Source of the DNA: an uncultured Clostridium sp.
GTDB taxonomy: Bacteria; Bacillota; Clostridia; TANB77; CAG-508
Length of the DNA stretch: 34,096 bases
Direction of reading: 5' to 3'
NCBI GenBank assembly: GCA_900555835.1
Contig: USMK01000015.1
Location: 1-34,096 of the forward strand
Both the position numbers and the translations under genes were made by a program. The number at the start of each line of letters is the position of its first letter. Positions within the stretch are counted from its first letter, which is position 1. Under the pieces are notes generated by a model. It was given only the letters and a program-made list of their open reading frames with translations. It had not been told where the DNA came from and searched no databases. Shown piece by piece: positions 1-7,800 of this stretch.

Positions 1-57
1 CTCCTTTACTTTTTAAATTAAATTTTATATAATATCCTCGAAAGTGAGGTTATTACC

Positions 58-360
58 ATGCCATTTTCTTATTTAAAAGTTTTATATTTTTGTAATAAAC
101 ATCTGGCTATAAATCCTGTTGTTACATACTCTGATTTAATTCCTAAATTCAAATTAAATAATACTGAAATCAATAATTTGATAAATGATTTACTTTCATT
201 AAATCTTATAATAAAAGTTAGTGATACATCTTTTACTACAACCTATAAAGGTAAGCATGCAATATCTTCTTATTTTATAGATTGGTTCTTCAAATACATT
301 GTTTCTATTATTGCTCTTATAGTATCAATTATTGCATTGGTCTTTTCTACTATTCCCTGA
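58..360 (+). CDS. Small winged-helix-like protein with C-terminal membrane segment
   Basis: A 100-residue protein that I do not recognise. Residues about 1-70 are predicted mostly helical and read like a small winged-helix fold, with a short strand pair near KVSDTSFTTTYKGKHA. Residues about 76-98 form one hydrophobic segment (YIVSIIALIVSIIALVF) suggesting a membrane anchor. A GTGAGG-like ribosome binding site lies just upstream. Its 3' end overlaps the convergent gene at 325-780 by 36 bp. It sits inside the integrative element, so it is probably an accessory gene of that element. The DNA-binding reading is inference from sequence feel only. Confidence 0.55.
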   Translation: MPFSYLKVLYFCNKHLAINPVVTYSDLIPKFKLNNTEINNLINDLLSLNLIIKVSDTSFTTTYKGKHAISSYFIDWFFKYIVSIIALIVSIIALVFSTIP

Positions 361-780
361 GCCATTCCACATAACTTCTAATATTTTGAACCATGCTCTT
401 TCAAAAATATTGGAGTTTTCTTTAAACCCTTTGTCTATTTTAGCTAGCATTTGTTCCCTTTCTAATTGCTCTTTCCAAATCGATAATTCCTCAATTTTAT
501 TTTTTTCTTTTACTAAACGAATTTCTTGCTCTCTAAGATGATAAAGTCTTTCTAGATTTTCAATGTTTTTGCAAATTACATCAAATTCCATATAATCTAT
601 ATATCTTTTTCCTTCTAGGTCTTTTCCTGAAAGTCTTGTAAATATTCCAGTTATTAGACTTTCTATACTGTCCAGATTAAATTTAGGATTTTTAGAATTT
701 ATTTCGCATTGCTCTATAAAAAACTTTTCTTCTTTTTCTTGGTTTTCCTTTAATGTCTTTAAGAGTTCTTTTTCTTTCAT
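325..780 (-). CDS. Charged coiled-coil protein of the integrative element
   Basis: A 151-residue hypothetical protein, rich in Glu and Lys. Heptad-like stretches lie at about 1-25 and 75-120 (for example LERLYHLREQEIRLVKEKNKIEEL), so a coiled-coil cytoplasmic protein is likely. There is no signal peptide or membrane segment. Its ribosome binding site (GGAGGG) overlaps the stop codon of the 36-residue ORF just upstream, so the two are probably translationally coupled. It is read with the excisionase-like and Xre genes on the minus strand, the likely early/induced operon of the element. Function unknown. Confidence 0.6.
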   Translation of the reverse strand: MKEKELLKTLKENQEKEEKFFIEQCEINSKNPKFNLDSIESLITGIFTRLSGKDLEGKRYIDYMEFDVICKNIENLERLYHLREQEIRLVKEKNKIEELSIWKEQLEREQMLAKIDKGFKENSNIFERAWFKILEVMWNGSGNSRKDQCNN

Positions 781-789
781 ACTTCCCTC

Positions 790-900
790 CTACTTACAAA
801 AATAGTATACAAATAGTCCTAAATATACTTTCATAAATATAATTAATGCTATTGCTGCCTTTAATAATTCATATTTTGTTTTGTAACTCAACTTTTTCAT
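790..900 (-). CDS. 36-residue single-pass membrane miniprotein
   Basis: A short ORF that begins MKKLSYKTKYELLKAA and continues with a hydrophobic stretch (ALIIFMKVYLGLFVYYF), ending in Cys-Lys. A good AAAGGAG ribosome binding site lies about 8 nt upstream of the ATG at 900. The stop codon TAG is shared with the ribosome binding site of the next gene (start at 780). The layout, basic N-terminus then one membrane span, is that of a small membrane protein carried by an integrative element. No family is recognised; it could be a regulator, a toxin-like peptide or an accessory peptide. Confidence 0.5.
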   Translation of the reverse strand: MKKLSYKTKYELLKAAIALIIFMKVYLGLFVYYFCK

Positions 901-915
901 TTGATTTTCACTCCT

Positions 916-1200
916 TTAAACAACTCTATTCATTTCTAAATTGATTTTTCTTTTTTCAAAATCTACATTGGCTTGCTTGTGTCTTGTCTTTCTTTTTACT
1001 GGTTGAATGTCTATTTCCATTTGAGAGATTTCCTTTTGTCTTTCCACGAATTCTAAAATATCTCTTTTAGAAAATCTCCATTCTCTTTGTCCTACTTTAA
1101 AGCACTTCAATCCCTGTTTTACAAATTTTTGTATTGTTCTCGTGTCCTTTACTCTAAAAAATTGTTTTGCTTCGTCTATGGTTAATAATGTTTCTTCCAT
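916..1200 (-). CDS. Excisionase-like HTH (MerR/HTH_17 type) DNA-binding protein
   Basis: A 94-residue protein whose first 60 residues match the layout of excisionase-family HTH domains: LLTIDEAKQFFRV, then a recognition helix region (TRTIQKFVKQG), then CFKVGQREWRFSKRDILEFVE. Such proteins bind near the attachment site and steer the integrase towards excision, or act as small regulators. The C-terminal tail (about 60-94) is basic. An AGGAGGGAGGG ribosome binding site precedes ATG 1200. It lies directly downstream of the Xre gene, separated by an operator-like palindrome at 1217-1232. Excisionase is the favoured role because the integrase and repressor are nearby, but it is encoded away from int. 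Confidence 0.7.
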   Translation of the reverse strand: MEETLLTIDEAKQFFRVKDTRTIQKFVKQGLKCFKVGQREWRFSKRDILEFVERQKEISQMEIDIQPVKRKTRHKQANVDFEKRKINLEMNRVV

Positions 1201-1216
1201 TTCATCCCTCCCTCCT

Positions 1217-1232
1217 GTTCAACTTGTTGTAC
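1217..1232. promoter_or_regulatory. Operator-like palindrome O1
   Basis: GTTCAACTTGTTGTAC, a near-palindrome of the form GTwCAAC-N2-GTTGwAC. It abuts the stop codon of the Xre gene and lies upstream of the excisionase-like gene's ribosome binding site. The identical 16-mer recurs at 1443-1458 and a close copy lies at 1530-1545, so it is probably bound by one of the two element regulators. Confidence 0.6.
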
Positions 1233-1427
1233 TTAATCTTGAAAAAAAATATCAGTTACTTTTTTATTTAATGCATTAGCTATTTTTTCAAGAGTTACAT
1301 TAGTTATCACGTCTGTTTTTCCATTTTCTAGTTCTGATATAGTTGTTCTAGAAACAGTAGATTTTCTTGCCAATTCTTCTTGCGACATTCCACTTTCTTC
1401 TCTTATTTGTTTTAATTTGTTTTCCAT
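1233..1427 (-). CDS. Small Xre-family (Cro/CI) transcriptional regulator
   Basis: A 64-residue protein that is essentially one HTH_3 domain: KLKQIREESGMSQEELARKSTVSRTTISELENGK, followed by a helix ending in VTDIFFQD. The start at 1427 is chosen because AGGAGG lies 5-6 nt upstream; a longer in-frame start at 1460 would run through the operator and this ribosome binding site. It is transcribed divergently from the CI-like repressor at 1580, the classic Cro versus CI arrangement. It is preceded by TTGACA-17-TAATAT and an operator copy at 1443-1458. It probably opposes the repressor or regulates the excisionase operon. Confidence 0.82.
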   Translation of the reverse strand: MENKLKQIREESGMSQEELARKSTVSRTTISELENGKTDVITNVTLEKIANALNKKVTDIFFQD

Positions 1428-1442
1428 ATTATCCTCCTTTTT

Positions 1443-1458
1443 GTTCAACTTGTTGTAC
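1443..1458. promoter_or_regulatory. Operator-like palindrome O2
   Basis: An exact second copy of GTTCAACTTGTTGTAC. It lies just downstream of the minus-strand -10 box (1461-1466), where a bound repressor would block initiation of the Xre-excisionase operon. Confidence 0.65.
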
Positions 1459-1460
1459 AT

Positions 1461-1489
1461 ATATTATCACTTGTTTTTTTGTTTGTCAA
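1461..1489 (-). promoter_or_regulatory. Promoter of the Xre/excisionase operon
   Basis: On the minus strand TTGACA (1489-1484) and TAATAT (1466-1461) are separated by 17 nt. The operator at 1443-1458 covers the expected start site. A half-site GTTGTAC at 1494-1500 lies just upstream of the -35 box. Confidence 0.65.
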
Positions 1490-1519
1490 GTATGTTGTAC
1501 AAAAAAAACGGATTTTTTT

Positions 1520-1548
1520 TTGACTTTCTGTTCAGCCTGTTGTACAAT
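1520..1548 (+). promoter_or_regulatory. Promoter of the CI-like repressor with embedded operator
   Basis: TTGACT (1520-1525) and TACAAT (1543-1548) are separated by 17 nt. The operator copy GTTCAGCCTGTTGTAC (1530-1545) fills the spacer and runs into the -10 box, which suggests autoregulation or repression by the divergent Xre protein. The start codon is at 1580 with GGAGG upstream. Confidence 0.65.
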
Positions 1549-1579
1549 ATAGTTATATCAATACTTTGGAGGTTTTGAA

Positions 1580-2248
1580 ATGTTATTAGGAGATTTAATC
1601 AAAGAATATAGAACCAATAATAAATTATCTTTAAGGGTATTCGCTGAACGTTGTGGGTTAAGCCATACTTATATATCTGCTCTTGAAAAAAACATTGACC
1701 CAAGGACGGGTAAACCTATTGCTCCCACCTTAGATACTGTTAAATATATTTCAAAAGGAATGAATATGTCTATTGAAGAAATATTAAAAATATTGGATGA
1801 TGAACAAGAATTTAAAATGAATGAAGAAGCACCTAAATATAACCAGCCTAAGTTTTATATGTGCCCAGTTTATGGCCGTATATCTGCTGGTCAGCCAAAT
1901 TGGGCTGAGGAATGTATTGAAGGCAGATTACCTATCGACCCAGAACTAATGAATATATTAAACCCAGAAGAATGCTATTTTCTTCGAGTTAATGGCGAAA
2001 GTATGAATAAAGTTGTAAAAAATGGTGCATATGCTCTTATTCGCAAAATGGACTGGGTAGAAAATGGCGAAATTGCTGTTGTATTAGTTAATGGCTACGA
2101 TGCTACATTAAAAAAATTTACTCAAAATGGAGATGTTGTTGTATTAGAACCAATGAGTGATGACCCAAATTTTCAAACACAAATATATACTAAGGAGACA
2201 CCTATAAAAATTATAGGGAAATATATTGGAAAAATGGAAATGAAATAG
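1580..2248 (+). CDS. CI/LexA-like repressor with S24 autoprotease domain
   Basis: A 222-residue repressor with two domains. The N-terminal HTH_3 domain is at about 1-70 (LSLRVFAERCGLSHTYISALEK). The C-terminal S24/LexA-like peptidase domain is at about 95-220. The catalytic pair is visible as Ser141 in NGESMN and Lys178 in ATLKKF. An Ala103-Gly104 bond (RISAGQP) is the likely autocleavage site. Such repressors hold a prophage or ICE silent and cleave themselves with RecA filaments after DNA damage. The gene is divergent from the Xre regulator and is followed 10 bp later by the integrase, so the two are probably co-transcribed. Confidence in family is high; its exact targets are inferred from the operator repeats. 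Confidence 0.92.
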   Translation: MLLGDLIKEYRTNNKLSLRVFAERCGLSHTYISALEKNIDPRTGKPIAPTLDTVKYISKGMNMSIEEILKILDDEQEFKMNEEAPKYNQPKFYMCPVYGRISAGQPNWAEECIEGRLPIDPELMNILNPEECYFLRVNGESMNKVVKNGAYALIRKMDWVENGEIAVVLVNGYDATLKKFTQNGDVVVLEPMSDDPNFQTQIYTKETPIKIIGKYIGKMEMK

Positions 2249-2258
2249 GAGGTATAAT

Positions 2259-3329
2259 ATGGCAGGATATAAAAGAGAAGTTAGATCAGGAGTCTGGCGA
2301 TTGGAATATCAAATCGAAAGAGAAAAATTTTCTAAAAACATAAAAGCTAAAAATGAAAAAGAAGCCGATAAACTACTTTCTTTGTTCGTTGCCGAAGTCG
2401 AAAAAGGAAGTTACAAAAAAGATAATTGTATGACATTTATCGAACTTGCTCAATTGTTTTTTGATAAGTATGCCAATGACAATCTTTCTCCTACAACTGT
2501 AACAGGCTATAAAAATAGAATAAATAAGTATATAGCCAATGAAATAGGCCTTATAAGAATAAATAAGCTTAAAAGGCTTCAAATTCAAGAATTAGCCAAC
2601 AAATTGGTTAAGGAATATAACTTATCGTCTAAAACGGTAAAAAATGATATAGCGCTAATCTCGTCAATTCTTAATAAAGGAATTGAGTGGGATTACTTAG
2701 ATTATAATGTAGCTGATAAAATATCAATTCCAAAAAACTACGAAAAAAAGAAAAGAAAAGTTGTATTATATTCTTATACTGAAATAAAGGATTTTTTAGA
2801 AAAACTAGAACAATTAAAAGATAATGAACTGCAAATTGCAATATACACTTCCTTTTATACTGGGGCACGTCGTGGAGAAGTAATGGCATTAACTTTTAAA
2901 GATTTTAATTTCACGAAGAATAGTATTGATTTTAATAAAAACAAAGTAACAATGAAAGGTGGAACAAAAGAAAAAGATATTAAAAATGGTAAGAACCGAT
3001 TATTTTATGTTCCTAAATTTTATATAGATAAAGTTGAACAGTATTATATTCAAATGGGCAAGCCTAAAAAAGGAACAAAATTATTTGATATGCATCCTGA
3101 TACTTTTTCAAAAAAATTCAAAAATTTTCTTAACCAAAATAATTTACGAGATATAAATCTGAAAGATTTAAGAGCATTAAATGAAAGCATCTTAGTAAAT
3201 AAAGGATTGGATGTGGTAAGTGTAGCAAAAAGACTTGGTCATTTGCCTTCCACCGCTGTAAATTATTATTTAGACCAAATACCAGAAGAAGATAAAAAAG
3301 CAAGCGAAATTTTAGCAAACTTGTTTTAA
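2259..3329 (+). CDS. int: Tyrosine-type site-specific recombinase (integrase)
   Basis: A 356-residue phage/ICE integrase. An arm-binding-like N-terminus (about 1-55) and a SAM-like core-binding domain (about 58-155, starting TFIELAQLFFDKY) precede the catalytic domain (about 170-350). Catalytic residues that can be placed are Arg204 in TGARRGE, Arg305 in KDLRAL, His328 in RLGH and Tyr336/337 in NYYLDQ. The usual HxxR His of box II is Lys302, a variation worth checking. An AGGAGG ribosome binding site lies upstream. The gene ends 82 bp from the 3' end of tRNA-fMet, the normal geometry for an element integrated into a tRNA gene. Confidence 0.93.
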   Translation: MAGYKREVRSGVWRLEYQIEREKFSKNIKAKNEKEADKLLSLFVAEVEKGSYKKDNCMTFIELAQLFFDKYANDNLSPTTVTGYKNRINKYIANEIGLIRINKLKRLQIQELANKLVKEYNLSSKTVKNDIALISSILNKGIEWDYLDYNVADKISIPKNYEKKKRKVVLYSYTEIKDFLEKLEQLKDNELQIAIYTSFYTGARRGEVMALTFKDFNFTKNSIDFNKNKVTMKGGTKEKDIKNGKNRLFYVPKFYIDKVEQYYIQMGKPKKGTKLFDMHPDTFSKKFKNFLNQNNLRDINLKDLRALNESILVNKGLDVVSVAKRLGHLPSTAVNYYLDQIPEEDKKASEILANLF

Positions 3330-3343
3330 TTTTTGGCCCTTCG

Positions 3344-3364
3344 TTCGCCTAAAATTCGCCTAAA
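3344..3364. repeat. Short direct repeat between int and tRNA
   Basis: TTCGCCTAAA occurs twice (3344-3353 and 3355-3364), 11 bp apart, immediately after the integrase stop. Its place at the att end suggests an integrase or excisionase arm-type site; this is inference. Confidence 0.4.
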
Positions 3365-3371
3365 TCAATTT

Positions 3372-3404
3372 TAAAGGCTTCTAGCAAATCGCTATAAGCC
3401 TTTA
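3372..3404. terminator. Hairpin between integrase and tRNA-fMet
   Basis: TAAAGGCTT (3372-3380) pairs with AAGCCTTTA (3396-3404), with an inner TAGC/GCTA stem. It could end both the integrase transcript and the tRNA transcript. The run of T after the stem is poor on the plus strand. Confidence 0.5.
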
Positions 3405-3411
3405 TATTACT

Positions 3412-3487
3412 TGGTTGCGGGGGATAGACTCGAACTATCGACCTTTGGGTTATGAGCCCAACGAGCTGCCAACTGCTCCACCCCGCG
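3412..3487 (-). tRNA. Initiator tRNA-fMet (CAT)
   Basis: A full 76-nt cloverleaf on the minus strand. It begins CGCGGGGTGGAGCAG, has the anticodon loop CTCATAA flanked by GGG/CCC, the T-loop TTCGAGT, and an encoded 3' ACCA. The unpaired C1-A72 at the acceptor end and the three G-C pairs of the anticodon stem are initiator hallmarks, so this is fMet and not elongator Met. A perfect TTGACA-17-TATAAT promoter lies upstream. The integrase gene faces its 3' end, so this gene is the probable attachment target, with the tRNA 3' half as the core repeat. Confidence 0.96.
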
Positions 3488-3509
3488 ATGTATGTTCAAT
3501 GTAATATTA

Positions 3510-3538
3510 ATTATATACTTGTTTTTGGTTGTTGTCAA
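3510..3538 (-). promoter_or_regulatory. Consensus promoter of tRNA-fMet
   Basis: TTGACA (3538-3533) and TATAAT (3515-3510), both perfect, are separated by 17 nt on the minus strand. The -10 box ends 22 bp before the tRNA 5' end. Confidence 0.85.
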
Positions 3539-3580
3539 TAGTTTTGTGTCATTTTTGTGTCCTATGCTTATATTATATGC

Positions 3581-3627
3581 AATATTAGGGAAAAAATTAC
3601 TTTTTTCTTTATTTTTTCCCTAATATT
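3581..3627. terminator. 17-bp perfect inverted repeat at the end of htrA
   Basis: AATATTAGGGAAAAAAT (3581-3597) is the exact reverse complement of 3611-3627, with a 13-nt loop. It overlaps the last codons of the protease gene. A terminator for that gene is likely, although no clear U-tract follows outside the stem. Confidence 0.6.
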
Positions 3628-4337
3628 ATTTCTACTTCCATTTGTTTATTTTTTCTTAATATTGTTAGTTTGACATTGTCATTTGGTTGTTTGCCATAAA
3701 TATATTTTCTAATTTCACTCATTTTATTTACTGTTTGGCCATCTATTTGTGTAATTATATCACCTATTTTTAATCCAGACTTTTTTGCAGGTCCACTTAT
3801 ATCAATTTGTGCTATATATATGCCTTTATCAAAGCTTAGTCCATTTTCCAAATATGGTATTACTTCTTTATCATAGGCAAAAATCCCCAAGGAAGCCTCC
3901 TCAAAACTTCCTTTTTCTATTATTTGCTCTATTACAGGCTTTATGATATTTATTGGAATACTAAAACCAATTCCCTCTGCTGATGTTATTTTAATTGAAT
4001 TTATGGCAATAATCTCTCCATTTTCATTTATAAGTGGTCCTCCACTATTCCCTGGATTAATTGTGGCATCTGTTTGAATTAAATCTTCCATATACACACT
4101 TTTTCCATTATCGTCTAGCTTGATTGTTCTATTTATTCCACTAACAATTCCACCTGTCACAGTTCTTTGGAACTCCACACCAATTGGATTACCTATTGCA
4201 TACACCTTTTGAGCAATTTTTATTTTATCTGAATCACCAAAACTGATTTTTTTCAATCCCTGAATATTTATTTTCACAATAGCCACATCCAAATCAGAAT
4301 CAGACCAGACGACTTTACCGACTATACACATCTCCAT
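3609..4337 (-). CDS. htrA: HtrA/DegP-like serine protease, 3' part (frameshifted)
   Basis: This is the C-terminal part of a trypsin-like HtrA protease. It carries the catalytic Asp region (SDSDLDVAIVKI) and the catalytic Ser motif (NPGNSGGPL). A PDZ domain with GLKIGDIITQIDGQTV follows in the last 80 residues. The catalytic His lies in the neighbouring frame (4315-4788). Removing one base at about 4318-4320 joins the two as DVYSGKVVWSDSD, giving a protein of about 392 residues, normal for membrane-anchored HtrA. The ORF could start at ATG 4337 (MEMCIVGKVV), but this is probably an accident of the shift. HtrA proteases degrade misfolded envelope proteins. Family certain; whether intact protein is made is uncertain. 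Confidence 0.85.
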   Translation of the reverse strand: MEMCIVGKVVWSDSDLDVAIVKINIQGLKKISFGDSDKIKIAQKVYAIGNPIGVEFQRTVTGGIVSGINRTIKLDDNGKSVYMEDLIQTDATINPGNSGGPLINENGEIIAINSIKITSAEGIGFSIPINIIKPVIEQIIEKGSFEEASLGIFAYDKEVIPYLENGLSFDKGIYIAQIDISGPAKKSGLKIGDIITQIDGQTVNKMSEIRKYIYGKQPNDNVKLTILRKNKQMEVEIILGKK

Positions 4338-4788
4338 TTTCCAAAGTTATGTAGCAATTACTATACTTAGCCCCAGAGACATGCTCATTAGTCAAAATAT
4401 ATCCGTTTTCCGAAATAATAGTTCCGGTCCCCAATCCCAGTTGTTCCACACTATTTGTGCCAAAAATAGAAGTACCACTATTCTTAATCCTAGAAATTCC
4501 TACAACAGTCTGCAAAGTACTTTCCACAACCTCCGAAATATCCTTATCCCCACTATTCACTCTATCCTCATTTTGCTCAATCTCCATCTCTGCTGAAACT
4601 TTCTTCACATCCCCTACACTACTCTTAGCCTCTCCAATTTGTACATTTGTCAAATAAATCTCATAACAAGCAATACTCCCTACACTAATAGAAACAACCA
4701 TCAAAATACTCATAAAAAACTTTTTAACTCTAATTCTTTTCCTCTCATACCTATACACTTTCCACATCACCACTAAAATTTTACCCAT
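4315..4788 (-). CDS. htrA: HtrA/DegP-like serine protease, 5' part (frameshifted)
   Basis: The N-terminal part of the same protease. A basic cytoplasmic start (KVYRYERKRIRVKK) precedes a membrane anchor at about 25-46. A Ser/Glu-rich linker follows, then the start of the trypsin domain with LGTGTIISENGYILTNEHV, whose His is the catalytic base. The frame runs into TAA (4317-4315) right after ENGDVYSR, in the middle of the protease fold. The downstream frame resumes homology at once, so a single-base insertion is the simplest explanation. The start at 4788 has a weak ribosome binding site, and ATG 4767 is an alternative. The gene is divergent from the NRPS. Confidence 0.82.
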   Translation of the reverse strand: MGKILVVMWKVYRYERKRIRVKKFFMSILMVVSISVGSIACYEIYLTNVQIGEAKSSVGDVKKVSAEMEIEQNEDRVNSGDKDISEVVESTLQTVVGISRIKNSGTSIFGTNSVEQLGLGTGTIISENGYILTNEHVSGAKYSNCYITLENGDVYSR

Positions 4789-4832
4789 TTTCCAAAAATA
4801 TAATCACATTTCCTAAAAAATCCTCATTTTTA

Positions 4833-4861
4833 TTGATTTTTTTGCTATTTTAGTATAAAAT
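4833..4861 (+). promoter_or_regulatory. Candidate promoter of the NRPS operon
   Basis: TTGATT (4833-4838), a 17-nt spacer, then TAAAAT (4856-4861). It lies 36 bp before the NRPS start codon. Confidence 0.5.
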
Positions 4862-4897
4862 ATTCTAAAATAAATTTCTCATAAGGGGGACTTGGGG

Positions 4898-7800
4898 ATG
4901 AACGCTAGGAAACTATATAAGTTGACTAAACCTCAACAAACTATCTGGATTTCTGAACAATTCACAGATAGACCAATAAACAACATTGTTGGCTCTATGA
5001 ACTTTAACGATAAAATAGATATAAACAAACTAAAAGAAGCAATTAACTTAACAGTAAAAAATAATGATGCCCTTAGAACAATTCTTTGCGAAAAAGACGG
5101 TTCAATTGTGCAATACTTTGACGACTTTGTAACTTTTGATATTCCGGTTGTAGACTTAACCACCTGTGGTTTAGAGTCTATTGATAAACTTCGCAACGAA
5201 TTTTACGGCTCAAAATTTCAGCTATTGAACCACAAACTATTTGACTTCATAATCTTGCAATTGCCAAACCACCAAATATGCTTAATCGGCAAATTTCACC
5301 ATATAATTGCCGACGCTTGGTCTCTTGGCTTAATAATCGACCATATTGCAATAAACTATTCTAATTTGGCATTAGAATCTAATATTTCTTTGCCACTAAA
5401 TTCTTATTCTCATTTTATCTCTCGTGAAGAAAAATATTTATCATCTGATACCTATTCAAAAAACCTAGACTTTTGGACTCAAAAACTTAATTCCTATAAC
5501 CCAATCAGTTTAAAATCTTATTCTAAAAATTCTTATATTGCTAGCAGAAATGTGTATACACTTTCTGATTTAGAAACATCTAATATAAACAAATTTTGTC
5601 ATAATAATGGTATTTCACCATATGTTCTTTTCATGTGTGCTTTAAATATTTATTTGTATAGAGCTACTATGCAAAATGATATAACTATCACAACCCCTAT
5701 TTTAAATAGAATTGGAAAAGAAAAACAAACCATGGGTATGTTTATAAATATGATTTGTATGAGAATTGTTAATAATCCTAGCACCTCTGTTATAGAGCTT
5801 TTGAAGGAGATTTCTGCTGAAAATATTACATTATTTAAGAATTCAAAATGTCCATTTATGGATGTTCTTGCAAATTTAAGAAAAAATAATCCTAATATGA
5901 GTAATAAAAGCTACAATATTGTATTTTCATACCAAAATATGAGACCAAATAAAGAGCTAGAAGGCCTTGTGGACTATGATGTTGAATGGAATTTTACAGG
6001 TTATAGCCAAGACGAATTGGTTATAAATGTTACAGATATAAATGATAGTGGTAATTTTTCAATTTCTTATGATTATTTAGTAGATTTATTTTCTGAAACT
6101 GAAATTAAATACTTGCATTCTCGTTTGAGCACTATTATAAACAATATTATTGCTAATCCAGATTTAAAAATCTCTGAAATTAATATTATGAGCAATAATG
6201 AGAAAAATAAATTATTATATGACTTTAATTCTAACAAATATGAATATGATACTTCTCTTACTATTCCTGCTTTGTTTGAGAAAGTTGTAAAAAACACCCC
6301 TGATAGTATTGCTGTAAAATATAAAGACCAAACTCTTACATATAAAGAATTGAATAATTACGCAAATTCTATTGCAAAAGAAATTATTGATAATAATATA
6401 AAAAATAGCAAAATCGCTATAATTTGTGATAAATCTATACCTATGGTTGCAGGATTACTTGGTATTTTAAAGTCCGGAAATTGCTATATTCCAATTGATC
6501 CAATATATCCTAAAAAAAGAATTGAATATATTTTAAATGATAGCAATGTTCAATTTGTTTTAACAACTAAAAAATATTCTCAAAATTATATTGATAAAAA
6601 TTTAATTTTGTTAGATAATATAGTTTCCGACAACTTTTCTGATAATATAAATAATGCAACTCCTGATTTATTGGCTTATATGATTTATACATCAGGTACA
6701 ACTGGAAATCCTAAGGGTGTTTTAATTAAGCATAAAAACATTGTTAATACATTAATTTGGAGAAAAAATACATATAATTTAGGTCAAACTGATAGTATTT
6801 TGCAAATTCCATCTTTTGCGTTTGACAGCTCTGTTGAAGATATTTTTACACCACTAATATCTGGTGCTAGGCTTGTTATTCCAGATATGGAAAAAATGGA
6901 TGTTAATATAATTAGCAAAGAAATTGTGGAAAATAATGTTACGCATTTTTTAGTTGTTCCTAGTTTATATAAAATTTTGTTAAGTGAAAAATCTGAGTGT
7001 TTAAAATCGCTTAAAATTATGACTATTGCAGGCGAAGGATTTTCTATGTCATTGATTAACGAGCATTTTGCTAAACTTCCTAATGTTCGAATTATTAATG
7101 AATATGGTCCTACTGAAAATAGTGTATGTTCTACTTTTTATGAGATTACAAATAAAGATACCAAAATACTAATCGGAAAACCAATAAATAACTGCAATTG
7201 CTATTGTTTAGATTCTAACCAAAAATTGTTACCTATTGGCATTGAAGGTGAATTGTATGTTTCTGGTCCTGGTGTTTCTTGTGGTTATTTAAACAAACCA
7301 GATAAAACGTCAGAAAGATTTTTGGATAATCCTTTTGGAGGAGAATTCAAATTATACAAAACCGGAGATATGGTAAAATATGATTTTGATGGCAACTTAG
7401 AATTTATTGAAAGACTAGATAATCAAGTTAAATTACATGGTTTTAGAATTGAGCTTAAAGAAATTGAAAATGCAATTTTAGAAACAAAACTTACCGAAGA
7501 TGCTGTTGTTGTAATTCAAAAATTAAATAATGGCAAATCTATTTTAGTTGCTTATATTGCCGGTAAAAATATAGATACAGACATAATATATGATATAATT
7601 AGAGAAAAATTACCATATTATATGATTCCCAAAATTGTTTTACTTGATAAATTGCCACTTAATCCAAACGGAAAAATAGATAAGTCAAAATTGCCTATTC
7701 CAGAAGCTCATTCTTCAAAACACATACTACCAGAAACCGAGTTAGAAAAAACACTTTTAGCTGTTTGCAAGGAAGTTCTTGAAAATAATGAAATTGGAGT

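Noticed and set aside
3412..3487. Elongator tRNA-Met or tRNA-Ile (CAT with lysidine)
   Set aside because: The C1-A72 mismatch and the GGG/CCC anticodon stem pairs mark it as initiator tRNA.
4315..4337. Programmed frameshift in htrA
   Set aside because: No slippery heptamer or stimulatory structure is visible at AGTCGGTAAAG; a simple one-base indel is more likely.
4892..4897. TTG start two codons upstream for the NRPS
   Set aside because: The ribosome binding site would then be only 2 nt away; ATG 4898 has normal spacing.
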